Assembly (NCBI GenBank): GCA_965203345.1
Contig: CBDBCK010000028.1
Span: forward strand, 930,001-994,000
Reading direction: 5' to 3'
DNA: 64,000 bases
DNA from: CBDBCK01 sp965203345
GTDB lineage: Bacteria; Chloroflexota; Dehalococcoidia; Lucifugimonadales; Lucifugimonadaceae
Below are positions 27,762 through 36,765 of the stretch, one piece after another (within the stretch, counting starts at the first letter, position 1; every line of letters begins with the position of its first letter). The notes below the pieces were generated by a model. It saw nothing but the letters and a program-made list of their open reading frames with translations. It had not been told where the DNA came from and made no database searches. Position numbers and translations under genes: made by a program.

Positions 27762-28515
27762 GCTGATGCATAAGCTCTTGTCCCCTTGACGACAGCAAAA
27801 AATCAAGGAATCCCTTCGCCTGTCCTTGATTTGGCGAAGACGCGAAAATCACCGCTACATATGTAACTCTCTGATTTAGGCCATCCGGTATATCCACTAT
27901 GACTGTCTCTTCCTCCGCGGCAATCCCATCCGTCACGTAAGCTATTGTTGCGTCTGCTTCACCAAGCTTTACCTTCGCTAGGGCACCTCTCACGCTTGTC
28001 TCGTTGCTTACTATGTTGCTCAAAGTATTTAAAACGAACTGCTCTCCGAATTGCTTCGACTCTGCAGCGGCTTTCAGCATATCTCTCGCATAGCGTCCGG
28101 CTGGCACCTCAGGAGCGGCGATCACCAACTTGACTCCTTGTTCGGCTATATCCGAAAAGCGACTCACCTTCTGGTCTTCTTTATCCGCCACTATTGCTAG
28201 ACTATTGTAAGTCACCTCCTCTTTTCTCACGATGGATTCTTCTTGCTCAACGTTCTTTATTTGAGCTAAGTTTGCTGAAATGAATATATCCGCTTTTGCT
28301 CCCTCTCTTATCTGTGTTGCTAGAGATGAGGAGGAAGCGATGTTAAGCAACAAGATAGCGTCAGGATTGTCTTTCTCAAAACTCTCTTTCGCTTCCGTCA
28401 TAACGTCCGTCAGTGACGACGCGACGAAGACGAGCAAACTACCTTGAACCCCACACGTTGTGGTGGACAGGGTAAGGATAGCCACTAAACTTATTGCTAA
28501 CCTTGTTATCGTCAA
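27727..28515 (-). CDS. modA: Molybdate-binding periplasmic protein
   Basis: After a hydrophobic signal sequence (about residues 1-25) the mature protein begins LLVFVASSLTDVM, the ModA oxyanion-binding start. Next come ASSSSLATQIREGAKADIFISAN and EVPAGRYARDML, both typical. A Cys near residue 21 (TTTCG) could be a lipid-anchor site, but the preceding residues do not make a good lipobox. The gene begins with an ATGA overlap with the end of the DNA glycosylase gene and is followed by modB and modC. Confidence 0.92.
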   Translation of the reverse strand: MTITRLAISLVAILTLSTTTCGVQGSLLVFVASSLTDVMTEAKESFEKDNPDAILLLNIASSSSLATQIREGAKADIFISANLAQIKNVEQEESIVRKEEVTYNSLAIVADKEDQKVSRFSDIAEQGVKLVIAAPEVPAGRYARDMLKAAAESKQFGEQFVLNTLSNIVSNETSVRGALAKVKLGEADATIAYVTDGIAAEEETVIVDIPDGLNQRVTYVAVIFASSPNQGQAKGFLDFLLSSRGQELMHQHGFESASAKGQ

Positions 28516-29273
28516 GCAGACGTGCTTTCTGTGTCCAAGGCTCTTCTACCGAAGGCGCAAATATCTTGTAACTGGCACTCTCCGCAACGGGGTATTTTTC
28601 GGCAAACGGTTGATCCGTGTCTATCCAGAAGGGCGTGGAACTCGTTGAAGACGGCTGCATTCGGCTTCAGCCGCTCGGTAAACAGTCTTTGGTAGTCCGC
28701 GTAACGTTTTCCTTTGGGATCCCAGCCGAGCCTATCCACTATACGCATGGTGTATTTATCTATCACAAAAGATGGTTTCTCTGCCGCGTACAGAATGATA
28801 TCGTCTGCAGTTTCTTCGCCTATGCCCCATACACTCAACAGCCTTTTTCTCAGTTCTTCTTGATCCAGTCTGAATAGGTTTTTGATGTCTCCTTCGTACT
28901 CTTGCATGATCATAGACGCAAATATTTTAAGTTTCTTTGACTTCACTCTGAAGTAGCCTGAACTTCTAACGACTTCCTCAAGACGAACGGTATCGACCTC
29001 AGAAAGGACTCTCCAGCTCCATAACCCGGCCTCTCGCATGTCTCGCAGCGCCTTCTCGACGTTTTTCCAGCTTGTGTTTTGGGTAAGTATAGCCCCGCAT
29101 ACGATTTCGAACGCTCCGCCGTAAGTGCAAGGCCACCATCCACGCCGCCCGTATGCTTTCATAAGTCTATGAAATAGTTGCCGTATCTCTTTGTGTGAAG
29201 GGATAACGTTCCACCGTCCATCCGGACACGGGCACTGTTTGACCTTGTATATACTTTTCTGAGACAGCTTCAT
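28512..29273 (-). CDS. Endonuclease III-like DNA glycosylase (HhH-GPD, 4Fe-4S)
   Basis: The helix-hairpin-helix is VWGIGEETADDIILYAA and the catalytic Asp lies in SFVIDKYTMRI. A C-terminal iron-sulfur motif C-x6-C-x2-C-x5-C is complete. In E. coli Nth a Lys in L-P-G-V-G-R-K-T-A makes the lyase reaction possible; the equivalent residue here is Glu (GIGEET). That pattern is typical of the 'endonuclease III domain' group that includes Helicobacter MagIII, a 3-methyladenine glycosylase, so a monofunctional alkyl-base glycosylase is likely. ATG with GGAG upstream. It heads the modABC run. Confidence 0.85.
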   Translation of the reverse strand: MKLSQKSIYKVKQCPCPDGRWNVIPSHKEIRQLFHRLMKAYGRRGWWPCTYGGAFEIVCGAILTQNTSWKNVEKALRDMREAGLWSWRVLSEVDTVRLEEVVRSSGYFRVKSKKLKIFASMIMQEYEGDIKNLFRLDQEELRKRLLSVWGIGEETADDIILYAAEKPSFVIDKYTMRIVDRLGWDPKGKRYADYQRLFTERLKPNAAVFNEFHALLDRHGSTVCRKIPRCGECQLQDICAFGRRALDTESTSA

Positions 29274-29320
29274 AAGGCTCCAGATTTAGGAAGTAAATTG
29301 TTAAGTTTAGCAGTGATAAG

Positions 29321-30193
29321 ATGGTAAGTTTCTCATTGAAACACCGCTTATCTCCATTTCACTTAAGGATACTGAATGCTGTAGAGCATTCTGGAGGTCC
29401 CGTCTGCGTCGGATTGGATCCAGATCCTGAACTTATGCCTCCGGTTGGCGTGACAGAGTTCAACAGACAAATAATAACGGCTACTTCTGAAGCGGCGGCG
29501 GCGTACAAACTTCAGTTCGCCTTTTATGAGCAACACGGAGCTGATGGACTGCGGTATATGGAGCAGACCGTTCAATGCGTGAGAGATATAGCCCCTCATG
29601 CTTTTTTGATAGCAGATGCTAAAAGATGCGACGTTCCCAATAGTGCGCGTGTTTATGCAAGAACCTTCTTTGAAGTATGGGGCTTTGACGCCGTAACCGT
29701 GATTCCTTATATTGGAGAAGACGGTGTCTTTCCCTTTCTGGAGGATCCTGCTAAAGGAGCCTTTATCGTCTGCCTTACTTCAAATCCGAGAGGTGCTCAA
29801 TTTCAAGACTTAGATGTGAGGAGTCCTGATGAGAGTTCAAGAAAACTCTACTCAGTTGTAGCACAGGCTACTAGTGTATGGAATGACAGAAAAGATAACG
29901 TCGGCATAGTAACCGGAGCCACTTATCTTGATCAACTTGCCGACCTGCGCCGTGAGAATCCCGATCTTGTTTTTCTTGTGCCGGGAGTAGGAGCTCAAGG
30001 TGGATCTGCCGATAAAGCGGCGTACGCTGCTTCAGACAGTAGCGGAGGTGGTTTCCTTTTGAATTCTTCACGAGACATAATTTACGCTTCAATGGACGTA
30101 AAGGACTACCCGGATGCGGCACGCTCTGCCTGCTTCATAGTAAGAAAACAGGCTAATTTAGGGGCAGAAAGAAAAAAGCGACTCTCATCATGA
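29321..30193 (+). CDS. pyrF: Orotidine 5'-phosphate decarboxylase, type 2
   Basis: It decarboxylates OMP to UMP, the last de novo step. VCVGLDPDPELMP near the N-terminus and the catalytic D-A-K-R-C-D-V (D-x-K-x2-D) motif identify the long type 2 enzyme; FLVPGVGAQGGS binds the phosphate. The Thr usually following the catalytic motif is Ser here (NSARVYA). Length (290) is normal for type 2. It lies apart from the pyr operon and has no PyrR loop in the 47-base divergent gap. Confidence 0.92.
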   Translation: MVSFSLKHRLSPFHLRILNAVEHSGGPVCVGLDPDPELMPPVGVTEFNRQIITATSEAAAAYKLQFAFYEQHGADGLRYMEQTVQCVRDIAPHAFLIADAKRCDVPNSARVYARTFFEVWGFDAVTVIPYIGEDGVFPFLEDPAKGAFIVCLTSNPRGAQFQDLDVRSPDESSRKLYSVVAQATSVWNDRKDNVGIVTGATYLDQLADLRRENPDLVFLVPGVGAQGGSADKAAYAASDSSGGGFLLNSSRDIIYASMDVKDYPDAARSACFIVRKQANLGAERKKRLSS

Positions 30194-30404
30194 ATGAGGA
30201 TGTTTTTAGTGAAAGCACACTCAGATAGCTGTCAGGAATCAAGGTTTTTAAGCTTTGCTTCAGCATTTTGCTTGCAAGATATATCAATTTTGTCCCATTC
30301 TCCGGTGCCGCGTAGGGTTAAAATTGAATTGACGCAATGACAACTGTAGCTTAGCCTAAGATATATAAACTTCTGGCCGTAAGATAGTCCTTGAGAGGTA
30401 GCCT

Positions 30405-31019
30405 ATGGAAGAACATGAGATGGTAATAGAGCGTGTTATTATGTCTCTTGACAACCCGCAGCATGCCATTATTCTCAGACAGAAAGACGGTTCTCTTCAC
30501 CTTCCTATATGGGTAGGACAGTTAGAGGCCAATTCTATATCTTACTTCCTTAGAGAGATAGATATATCTCGTCCAATGTCGCATGATTTGATGTATAATG
30601 TGGTGCGCGCTTTAGGAGGTATGATAGAGCGAGTGGTCGTACATACACTTGATAATGATACCTTCTATGCTCATATTGAGATAAAGGCACAGGGGCGCCT
30701 GACTCAGATAGACGCCCGTCCTTCCGACGCTATTGCATTGTCCTTGCGGGCTAAGGTCCCTATATATGCTTCCGAAGAGGTGGTTACGAAGGCCGGCTTG
30801 GAACATCCCGACAAAGAGACCGCTAAAAGTGAAAAGACAAGACAGGATACCTCTAATCCTCGCCAAGGTAGTATCCGCCGGCCAGAACCGTTGGGCAGGG
30901 AAGAGAGAAGACTGCTTTCACTCTTTGAGAAGTTTGTGGATTCCCTTGAAAATGTCGATCTGGAAGATAAAGACCAAGATAAGAAGGGCAATAACCCTGA
31001 TACTCCTTATTCTGGATGA
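30405..31019 (+). CDS. Bifunctional nuclease family (DUF151) protein
   Basis: HAIILRQKDGSLHLPIWVG followed by RPMSHDLM and IDARPSDAIALSLRAKVPIY is the DUF151/BFN signature. A plant member has RNase and DNase activity; in bacteria the role is not settled. The domain covers about residues 5-140; the rest is a charged tail without recognisable fold. A GAGAGG site precedes the ATG. It lies just upstream of the ATP synthase operon (51 bases) and may share its promoter. Confidence 0.85.
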   Translation: MEEHEMVIERVIMSLDNPQHAIILRQKDGSLHLPIWVGQLEANSISYFLREIDISRPMSHDLMYNVVRALGGMIERVVVHTLDNDTFYAHIEIKAQGRLTQIDARPSDAIALSLRAKVPIYASEEVVTKAGLEHPDKETAKSEKTRQDTSNPRQGSIRRPEPLGREERRLLSLFEKFVDSLENVDLEDKDQDKKGNNPDTPYSG

Positions 31020-31070
31020 TCTTTGAACGGACGCATATTTGTACTGTACGGTTCAATAGACAGATGAAGT

Positions 31071-31367
31071 ATGGTTGCCGCCAAAGGTTGTTTGTCGGAA
31101 GAACCCGAAAAAAGTCCAAAACTTCCACCTCAAAAAGAAGAAAATGGGTGGATGTCTGTGGCGTTTATACTCGCAAAAGTGAGCGGTATAGGATGGGTAT
31201 TCGCTGGTTCTATCATCCTCGGAGCCTTGACGGGCTATTATCTCGACAGATTTCTAGGGACTTCCCCTTGGTTTTTTTTAGCGGGGCTAGTGATTGGTAC
31301 AATCAGCGCTTTTGTGGTTATACTTCGCCTAATCAAGATATTTTGGAACAACTCTCAAGGCAGTTGA
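31071..31367 (+). CDS. atpZ: AtpZ/AtpI family protein
   Basis: A 98-residue protein with two membrane spans (about residues 36-56 and 66-89) separated by a short DRFLGTSPW loop, which is the AtpZ/AtpI signature. Relatives help assemble the c-ring or carry Mg2+ and Ca2+ for the F1Fo ATP synthase. The first 30 residues are polar; an internal ATG (MSVAFILAK) might be the actual start. The gene is directly followed by atpB, one base after its stop. Confidence 0.8.
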   Translation: MVAAKGCLSEEPEKSPKLPPQKEENGWMSVAFILAKVSGIGWVFAGSIILGALTGYYLDRFLGTSPWFFLAGLVIGTISAFVVILRLIKIFWNNSQGS

Positions 31368-31368
31368 C

Positions 31369-32694
31369 TTGGGGGTTAAAAAAAACCTACAGAGATCCGT
31401 AATGTCTGGGTTGTTCTCTGTCAAAAAGCTGCTACTGCTTGCATTTGGTGTTGTTTTCATAGTATCCGTGCTAGGTGGAGCTCTCGGAGTGGCGTTCGGG
31501 TTCGGGTTTTTGAGTAGCCCTCTTCCAGTCATATCACTGCCGGCGGAAGCAGCGTTTCATGTTGGTACAGTCTCAGTACCAAATACTACAATAATGCTCT
31601 GGATATCAGGTTTGGTTCTTCTTTTTCTTGCTTGGCGCACTACGCGTAACATTAAAGAAGTCCCGTCAGGTTTACAGAACGCTTTTGAGTCGATTTATGA
31701 CTTTTTCCGTGATATGGCAGAAAACATGGGTGGCCAAAAGGCTTTCAAATTTCTCCCCATAGTGATGCTCATCTTTTTTATCGTGCTGGCTTCCAATTGG
31801 TTCGGCATCATCCCAGGAGTAGGCTCATTCGGTCGAGTCGAAAGTATCAATGAATGGTTTCATCTTCATACATCAGGTGCGGAAAGTGAGTTTGAGGAGT
31901 CGTATCCTACTCTTGGTCATGAAGATGTAGAGGCACTTGCCATTATTGAAGTCTTAAGGGAGGAAAGGGATGCCCGTTTTGTGGTTTTCAATGGAGGAGG
32001 TTTAGCTCTCATACCCTTCGGTAGAAGCGAGAATTCAAAAGCGCCTCTTTCCAGTATAGTCCCCGTAGATGAACACTCCTTGGAAGAACTAGAACACCAA
32101 ATAGTAGAAGGTGGCATCAGCTCTTTAAGTGCAGATATGTTGCACAAATGGGAAGAGATAGAAGGGTATATAGTGCAAGGGGTGGTTCAACGGTCATACT
32201 TTGACTCTGACGGTCAGATGTACGATTGTAGCGGTCAAAAGACTAAAATTACTTCCTGCGGCACGAAGAGATCTGCTGGCCTACTTATCCCTTTTCTCCG
32301 CGGCTCTTCAACCGACCTGAACTTGACTCTTGCAATAGCTCTTGTAGCTATGGGTGCAGTACAGTTCTTCGGTATATCCTCTTTGGGATTTTTGGGATAC
32401 GCTGGGAAATTCATAAATTTCAAAGAAGGTCCCGTAGGCTTTTTTGTCGGGGTGTTGGAGCTGTTCGCGGAGGTTGCCCGCATCATCTCGTTCACCTTCC
32501 GTCTGTTCGGGAACATGTTCGCGGGTGAAATTCTGCTGATAGTGATGGGATTCCTACTTCCACTGATAGGGATTTTGCCCTTTTTAGGGTTGGAACTGTT
32601 CGTCGGGGTCATTCAAGCGTTTATTTTCGCTACCCTTACTCTGGTTTTTTCGGTAATGGCTGTCCAGTCTCACGGCTCCGACCCAGCACACTGA
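31369..32694 (+). CDS. atpB: ATP synthase subunit a with a large extramembrane insertion
   Basis: Subunit a forms the proton half-channels next to the c-ring. The essential Arg (E. coli R210) is R378 in SFTFRLFGNMFAGE, and the last span with FVGVIQAFIFATL is intact. The protein is 441 residues, against roughly 240-290 in most bacteria. The excess is mainly a soluble, acidic insertion at about residues 155-310, between SNWFGIIPGVGSFG and STDLNLTLAIALV; it includes two Cys (YDC, TSC) that might pair outside the membrane. TTG start with AAGG upstream; ATG 31402 is an alternative. Confidence 0.9.
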   Translation: MGVKKNLQRSVMSGLFSVKKLLLLAFGVVFIVSVLGGALGVAFGFGFLSSPLPVISLPAEAAFHVGTVSVPNTTIMLWISGLVLLFLAWRTTRNIKEVPSGLQNAFESIYDFFRDMAENMGGQKAFKFLPIVMLIFFIVLASNWFGIIPGVGSFGRVESINEWFHLHTSGAESEFEESYPTLGHEDVEALAIIEVLREERDARFVVFNGGGLALIPFGRSENSKAPLSSIVPVDEHSLEELEHQIVEGGISSLSADMLHKWEEIEGYIVQGVVQRSYFDSDGQMYDCSGQKTKITSCGTKRSAGLLIPFLRGSSTDLNLTLAIALVAMGAVQFFGISSLGFLGYAGKFINFKEGPVGFFVGVLELFAEVARIISFTFRLFGNMFAGEILLIVMGFLLPLIGILPFLGLELFVGVIQAFIFATLTLVFSVMAVQSHGSDPAH

Positions 32695-32820
32695 GGTTTG
32701 AGTCGTGTGACTAATGAACTTGAATAAGATAATATATAATCTTGGTGCTTATCCTCAAGAGAAAGAAAATTTTATCAGCGCGCTTTGAAATTTCGGGCGC
32801 AAATAATGGAGGTTTGAATT

Positions 32821-33117
32821 TTGGAACTTATTTATCTGGCATTCGCGTTTTCGTTCATTGGTCAGGTGGCTGATCCTGGGGTCCCTGTTGACTTGGCCGG
32901 TCTGAGGACCATCGGTGCAGCTATAGCTATAGCCGTAGGGGGGCTTGGTCCTGCAATTGGTATAGGTTTACTTGCAGGTCGTGCAATGGAGGCCTTGGGT
33001 AGAAACCCAGAAGCTCGTGGATCCATACAGCAAAATATGATCCTGGCTATGGCGTTCGTGGAAGCTATTGCTATATACGCTTTGGTCGTGGCTGTGATTA
33101 TAGTTTTTGTGGGCTGA
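32821..33117 (+). CDS. atpE: ATP synthase subunit c
   Basis: A 98-residue hairpin protein. The first span is glycine-rich (GGLGPAIGIGLLAG), the cytoplasmic loop is GRNPEA, and the ion-binding Glu lies in MAFVEAIAIYALVV. The residue after the Glu is Ala, not Ser or Thr, and the first span lacks the Gln of Na+ rings, so it is probably a proton ring. TTG start with a strong GGAGG eight bases upstream. An additional hydrophobic N-terminal part of about 15 residues precedes the first span. Confidence 0.93.
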   Translation: MELIYLAFAFSFIGQVADPGVPVDLAGLRTIGAAIAIAVGGLGPAIGIGLLAGRAMEALGRNPEARGSIQQNMILAMAFVEAIAIYALVVAVIIVFVG

Positions 33118-33152
33118 TCTGCAACTGCACCAGGTTACGAAGGAAACGCGCT

Positions 33153-33659
33153 TTGGAACAACTAGGCATCAATCTGCCCGGACTGATTACCCAGTTAGTA
33201 AGTTTTCTGTTGCTTGCCGTCGGACTGTACGTTCTATTGCATAAACCGCTTACAAATGCTTTGGACCAACGTTCCAACCGTATAAAAGAAAGTCTGGAAG
33301 CAGCTGATAGAGCTAGCCGCGAAGCGGAAGAGTCAGCTGAAAGAGTGGAACAAGAGATGGTAGGTGCCAGACGTGAGGGTCAAAAGCTTATATCCGATGC
33401 ACGAGAGGCTTCTGATCGACTAAGGGATCAGGAAATAGCAAAGACTCGTTCACAGGTTGAACATATGTTGGAGGCAGCTCGCTCTGAGATAAGACAGGAG
33501 AGAGAGGCGGCGATGAATGAGCTGCGCCGAGAATTTTCTTCTTTGGCTGTCTTTGCTGCCGAGAAAGTGATAAATGAATCTCTGAACGTTAGATCGCATT
33601 CCAAGCTGTTGAACTCTATCCTTGAGGAGGCTTTCCCGAAAGGCGAAAGCAAGAATTGA
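33153..33659 (+). CDS. atpF: ATP synthase subunit b
   Basis: The peripheral stalk subunit. It has one N-terminal membrane span (LITQLVSFLLLAVGLYVLL), then a long, charged coiled coil rich in Glu, Arg and Ala. Length 168 is normal. It starts with TTG after AAGGAAA. The order atpE-atpF-atpH-atpA is standard. Confidence 0.92.
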   Translation: MEQLGINLPGLITQLVSFLLLAVGLYVLLHKPLTNALDQRSNRIKESLEAADRASREAEESAERVEQEMVGARREGQKLISDAREASDRLRDQEIAKTRSQVEHMLEAARSEIRQEREAAMNELRREFSSLAVFAAEKVINESLNVRSHSKLLNSILEEAFPKGESKN

Positions 33660-33699
33660 CGTTCAGTAATTCCTTTACTTTGAGGATTGCACTCAGGTC

Positions 33700-34257
33700 A
33701 TGACGACACTTACAGCGAAGCGTTATGCTCAAGCTATTTTTGAATTGGCTCAGGAACGTAAAGACCTAGAGACCTGGGAGTCTGACTTGGACAAGATAGG
33801 GAATACGTTTTCAGATTCGGATTTCCGTGCCTTTCTAGCGGCTCCTCAAGTTTCTATAGATTCAAAACTCAAAGGTATTGAGACTTTGCTTTCGGAAGTG
33901 TCTCCTTTGGCACGAAACTTCGCCGGATTGCTTACCGTGCGAGGTCACTCTGATCTGTTTCCGGATATACGGGAAAGGTTTATGGAGATGACTGACGAAG
34001 CTAGACGAATAGCTCGCTGTCAAATCTTTACAGCGGTACCGTTCCAGGCTAAACAGCGTGAGGTACTGTACAGAAAACTTTTAGAGATGACACAGGCGGA
34101 CAAGATTGTGCTCTCAGAGATCATAGATCCGTCTCTAGTCGGAGGATTCCGCGTCAGGATATCTGACAGCCTCATAGACGGGAGTGTGAAGACAAAATTG
34201 CGCAACTTGGAGGACAAGCTGGCAAAAACTGGCGTTCTCTCAAACGTGGAGGAATGA
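33700..34257 (+). CDS. atpH: ATP synthase subunit delta
   Basis: The N-terminal TAKRYAQAIFELAQE is the subunit delta (OSCP) signature, and the C-terminal SLVGGFRVRISDSLIDGSV is the matching end motif. It joins the b stalk to the top of the alpha3-beta3 head. At 185 residues it has the usual size. ATG start. A gap of about 75 bases with an AGGAAGG site separates it from atpA. Confidence 0.92.
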   Translation: MTTLTAKRYAQAIFELAQERKDLETWESDLDKIGNTFSDSDFRAFLAAPQVSIDSKLKGIETLLSEVSPLARNFAGLLTVRGHSDLFPDIRERFMEMTDEARRIARCQIFTAVPFQAKQREVLYRKLLEMTQADKIVLSEIIDPSLVGGFRVRISDSLIDGSVKTKLRNLEDKLAKTGVLSNVEE

Positions 34258-34333
34258 TGGATAACGATATGGTTCTGCATCTAAACAAAGAAGTAAGAGC
34301 CTACCGTAACCGTTTTCAGGAAGGCACAAAAAT

Positions 34334-35848
34334 ATGGCAGTAAAAGGTTACGACATAGCGTCGGTGATCAAAAGACAGATAGAGGAATTCGGCGGTGACC
34401 TCACAATGGTTGATGTTGGTACGGTTATTGAAGCCGGAGACGGAGTAGCAAGAATACACGGTCTGGCAGGGGTCAAGCTGAACGAGATAATTCAGTTTCC
34501 TAACGACGTACTAGGACTAGCTTTGAACCTGGAAGAAGATAGCGTAGGAGCAGTTGTGTTGGGCGACTACCTGCAGGTTCGTGAAGGGGACGAAGTTCGT
34601 AGCACAGGTAGGATTGTTGAAGTGCCCGCGGGGGACGCTCAACTTGGGCGAGTGATAGATCCTTTGGGCAGGCCAATAGATGGACGTGGGCCTATTGATA
34701 CTGATATGGCTATGCCCGTGGAAAAGATAGCCCCTGGCGTGGTCTCCAGAAAGTCAATTGATCAGCCCGTGCCTTTCGGTATAAAAATGGTGGATGCCAT
34801 GGTGCCGGTAGGAAGAGGGCAACGTGAGCTTGTTATAGGGGACAGAGTCACAGGTAAGACCTCTTTATGTGTGGACGCTCTAATAAACCAACGTGACACA
34901 GACATAATAGGAATTTATGTGGCGATAGGACAAAAAGCCTCCAAAGTGGCCGAAGTTGTACGCCGTATAGAACAACAGGGTGCTCTTGATAATACGGTAG
35001 TGATAGCTGCTAATGCTCCCGATCCTGCTCCTCTTCAATATCTCGCTCCGTATTCAGGATGTGCTATAGCTGAGAGCTTTATGGCTAAAGGTCGGGACGT
35101 GCTTATAGTATATGATGATCTAACAAAGCACGCTTGGGCATATCGCCAAATGTCCCTTCTGCTTCGTCGTCCGCCTGGCCGAGAAGCTTACCCTGGGGAT
35201 GTTTTTTATCTACATTCCCGCCTTTTGGAGCGTGCGGCCAGACTTTCCCCTGAAGCTGGGGGAGGTTCAATAACCGCTCTTCCCATTATTGAAACGCAAG
35301 CAGGCGATGTATCTGCCTATATACCCACTAACGTTATATCTATAACCGACGGTCAACTTTATCTTGAACCGGACCTCTTCAACGCAGGTATACGCCCAGC
35401 TGTCCACACTGGACTTTCTGTAACACGAGTTGGCAGCTCCGCTCAGCTGAAGGCTATGAAGGCAGTGGCCAGTTCTTTGAAAATAGAGATGGCACAATTC
35501 CAAGCTCTGGCCACTTTTGCTCAGTTCGGCACCTCCGATCTTGATGCAGCCACCCGTCGCCAGTTGGAACGCGGAGAGCGCCTACAAGAAATTCTCAAGC
35601 AGGAAGAAAACGCCCCTATATCTTTTGAGAATCAGGTCTCAATTCTGTATCTTGCCAACCAAGGAGGTCTTGATGATATACCAGTGGCGTCGATTCGCGA
35701 GTTCGAACGAGGATGGTACCAGTACGTTAGTGCTAATTTCCCAAACCTGCTCAAGAACATAGCCGAATCCGGTACGCTGTCAGACGAGACAAAAGCCGGA
35801 CTGGATGAAGCCATCAAGTCTTTTAAACAGACCTTTTCTACAGATTAA
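34334..35848 (+). CDS. atpA: ATP synthase subunit alpha
   Basis: The non-catalytic nucleotide-binding subunit of F1, 504 residues. The P-loop is GDRVTGKTS at residues 169-177; nearly all alpha subunits have Gln where this one has Val (position 172, same numbering as E. coli). The Arg finger region LSVTRVGSSAQLKAMK is intact, and PGREAYPGDVFYLHSRLLERAA is typical. Third-from-last region (NIAESGTLSDET) also aligns. It is followed by atpG after 15 bases. Confidence 0.95.
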   Translation: MAVKGYDIASVIKRQIEEFGGDLTMVDVGTVIEAGDGVARIHGLAGVKLNEIIQFPNDVLGLALNLEEDSVGAVVLGDYLQVREGDEVRSTGRIVEVPAGDAQLGRVIDPLGRPIDGRGPIDTDMAMPVEKIAPGVVSRKSIDQPVPFGIKMVDAMVPVGRGQRELVIGDRVTGKTSLCVDALINQRDTDIIGIYVAIGQKASKVAEVVRRIEQQGALDNTVVIAANAPDPAPLQYLAPYSGCAIAESFMAKGRDVLIVYDDLTKHAWAYRQMSLLLRRPPGREAYPGDVFYLHSRLLERAARLSPEAGGGSITALPIIETQAGDVSAYIPTNVISITDGQLYLEPDLFNAGIRPAVHTGLSVTRVGSSAQLKAMKAVASSLKIEMAQFQALATFAQFGTSDLDAATRRQLERGERLQEILKQEENAPISFENQVSILYLANQGGLDDIPVASIREFERGWYQYVSANFPNLLKNIAESGTLSDETKAGLDEAIKSFKQTFSTD

Positions 35849-35863
35849 TTATCGCCCTGGATA

Positions 35864-36736
35864 ATGCCCGGAACACGAGAAATAAAACAGAGGATCCGTT
35901 CGGTGGGCAATACCGCTAAACTTACGAACGCGATGCAACTTATAGCCGCGTCCAAACTGAGGCGGGTGCAACAGGCTGCTTCTAATGGTAAAAATTATGC
36001 CAATAAGATGAAAGAAATCTTGGAAACTCTCGCAGCGGTTTTCGATGAAAATCCTGATGCCCACACATCCAATGACATGCTTGTCACTCGCCCTCTGAAC
36101 CGTTTGATGTTGCTCGTCATTACCCCAGATAGAGGACTTGCCGGTGCGTTAGTCGGTAATATCAATCGTCTTGCAGGCCAGACGGTATTCAGATCGGATG
36201 CTCCTGTTTCGATAGTAACCATAGGGCAGAAAGGAGAACGTTTTTTTGCTCGCTCGGGACAAGATATGCTCGCCAGCTTTCGTGTTCGAGAATCCCCATC
36301 TATGACAGATACGGTTTCTATCAGCCGATACCTTATGAATCAATACCTAAGTCATGCCTGCGACAGGGTAGATATGGTGTACGCCGATTTTATTAGTACC
36401 ACGGTACAGAAACCGGTCAAACAAACCTTGATACCGATAAGCCCTGCTAAATCCTCTGAAGCGGAAATGGCGGGTGTTGACTATATCTACGAACCTAGCC
36501 TCGCTTCAGCTTTGAACGCTATTCTGCCTCGATACGTTGATACACAGGTATATCAAGTCATCCTGTCCGCGATAGCTTCTGAATATTCTGCCCGAATGGT
36601 GGCTATGAAAAATGCTACCGACAGCGCTAACCAATTAGTGGCTGATCTCACACTGGACTTGAACAAGGCTAGGCAAGAGTCTATCACTTCTGAACTGCTC
36701 GACATAATTGGAGGAGCAGCGGCTCTCACTAACTGA
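35864..36736 (+). CDS. atpG: ATP synthase subunit gamma
   Basis: The rotor shaft. The N-terminal REIKQRIRSVGNTAKLTNAM and the C-terminal ARMVAMKNATDSANQL are the two long helices of the gamma coiled coil. The Rossmann middle domain starts with ITPDRGLAGALVGNINR. Length (290) is normal. Position between alpha and beta is standard. Confidence 0.94.
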   Translation: MPGTREIKQRIRSVGNTAKLTNAMQLIAASKLRRVQQAASNGKNYANKMKEILETLAAVFDENPDAHTSNDMLVTRPLNRLMLLVITPDRGLAGALVGNINRLAGQTVFRSDAPVSIVTIGQKGERFFARSGQDMLASFRVRESPSMTDTVSISRYLMNQYLSHACDRVDMVYADFISTTVQKPVKQTLIPISPAKSSEAEMAGVDYIYEPSLASALNAILPRYVDTQVYQVILSAIASEYSARMVAMKNATDSANQLVADLTLDLNKARQESITSELLDIIGGAAALTN

Positions 36737-36765
36737 ACAATAAAAACTAGGTAAGGAGATATAAA

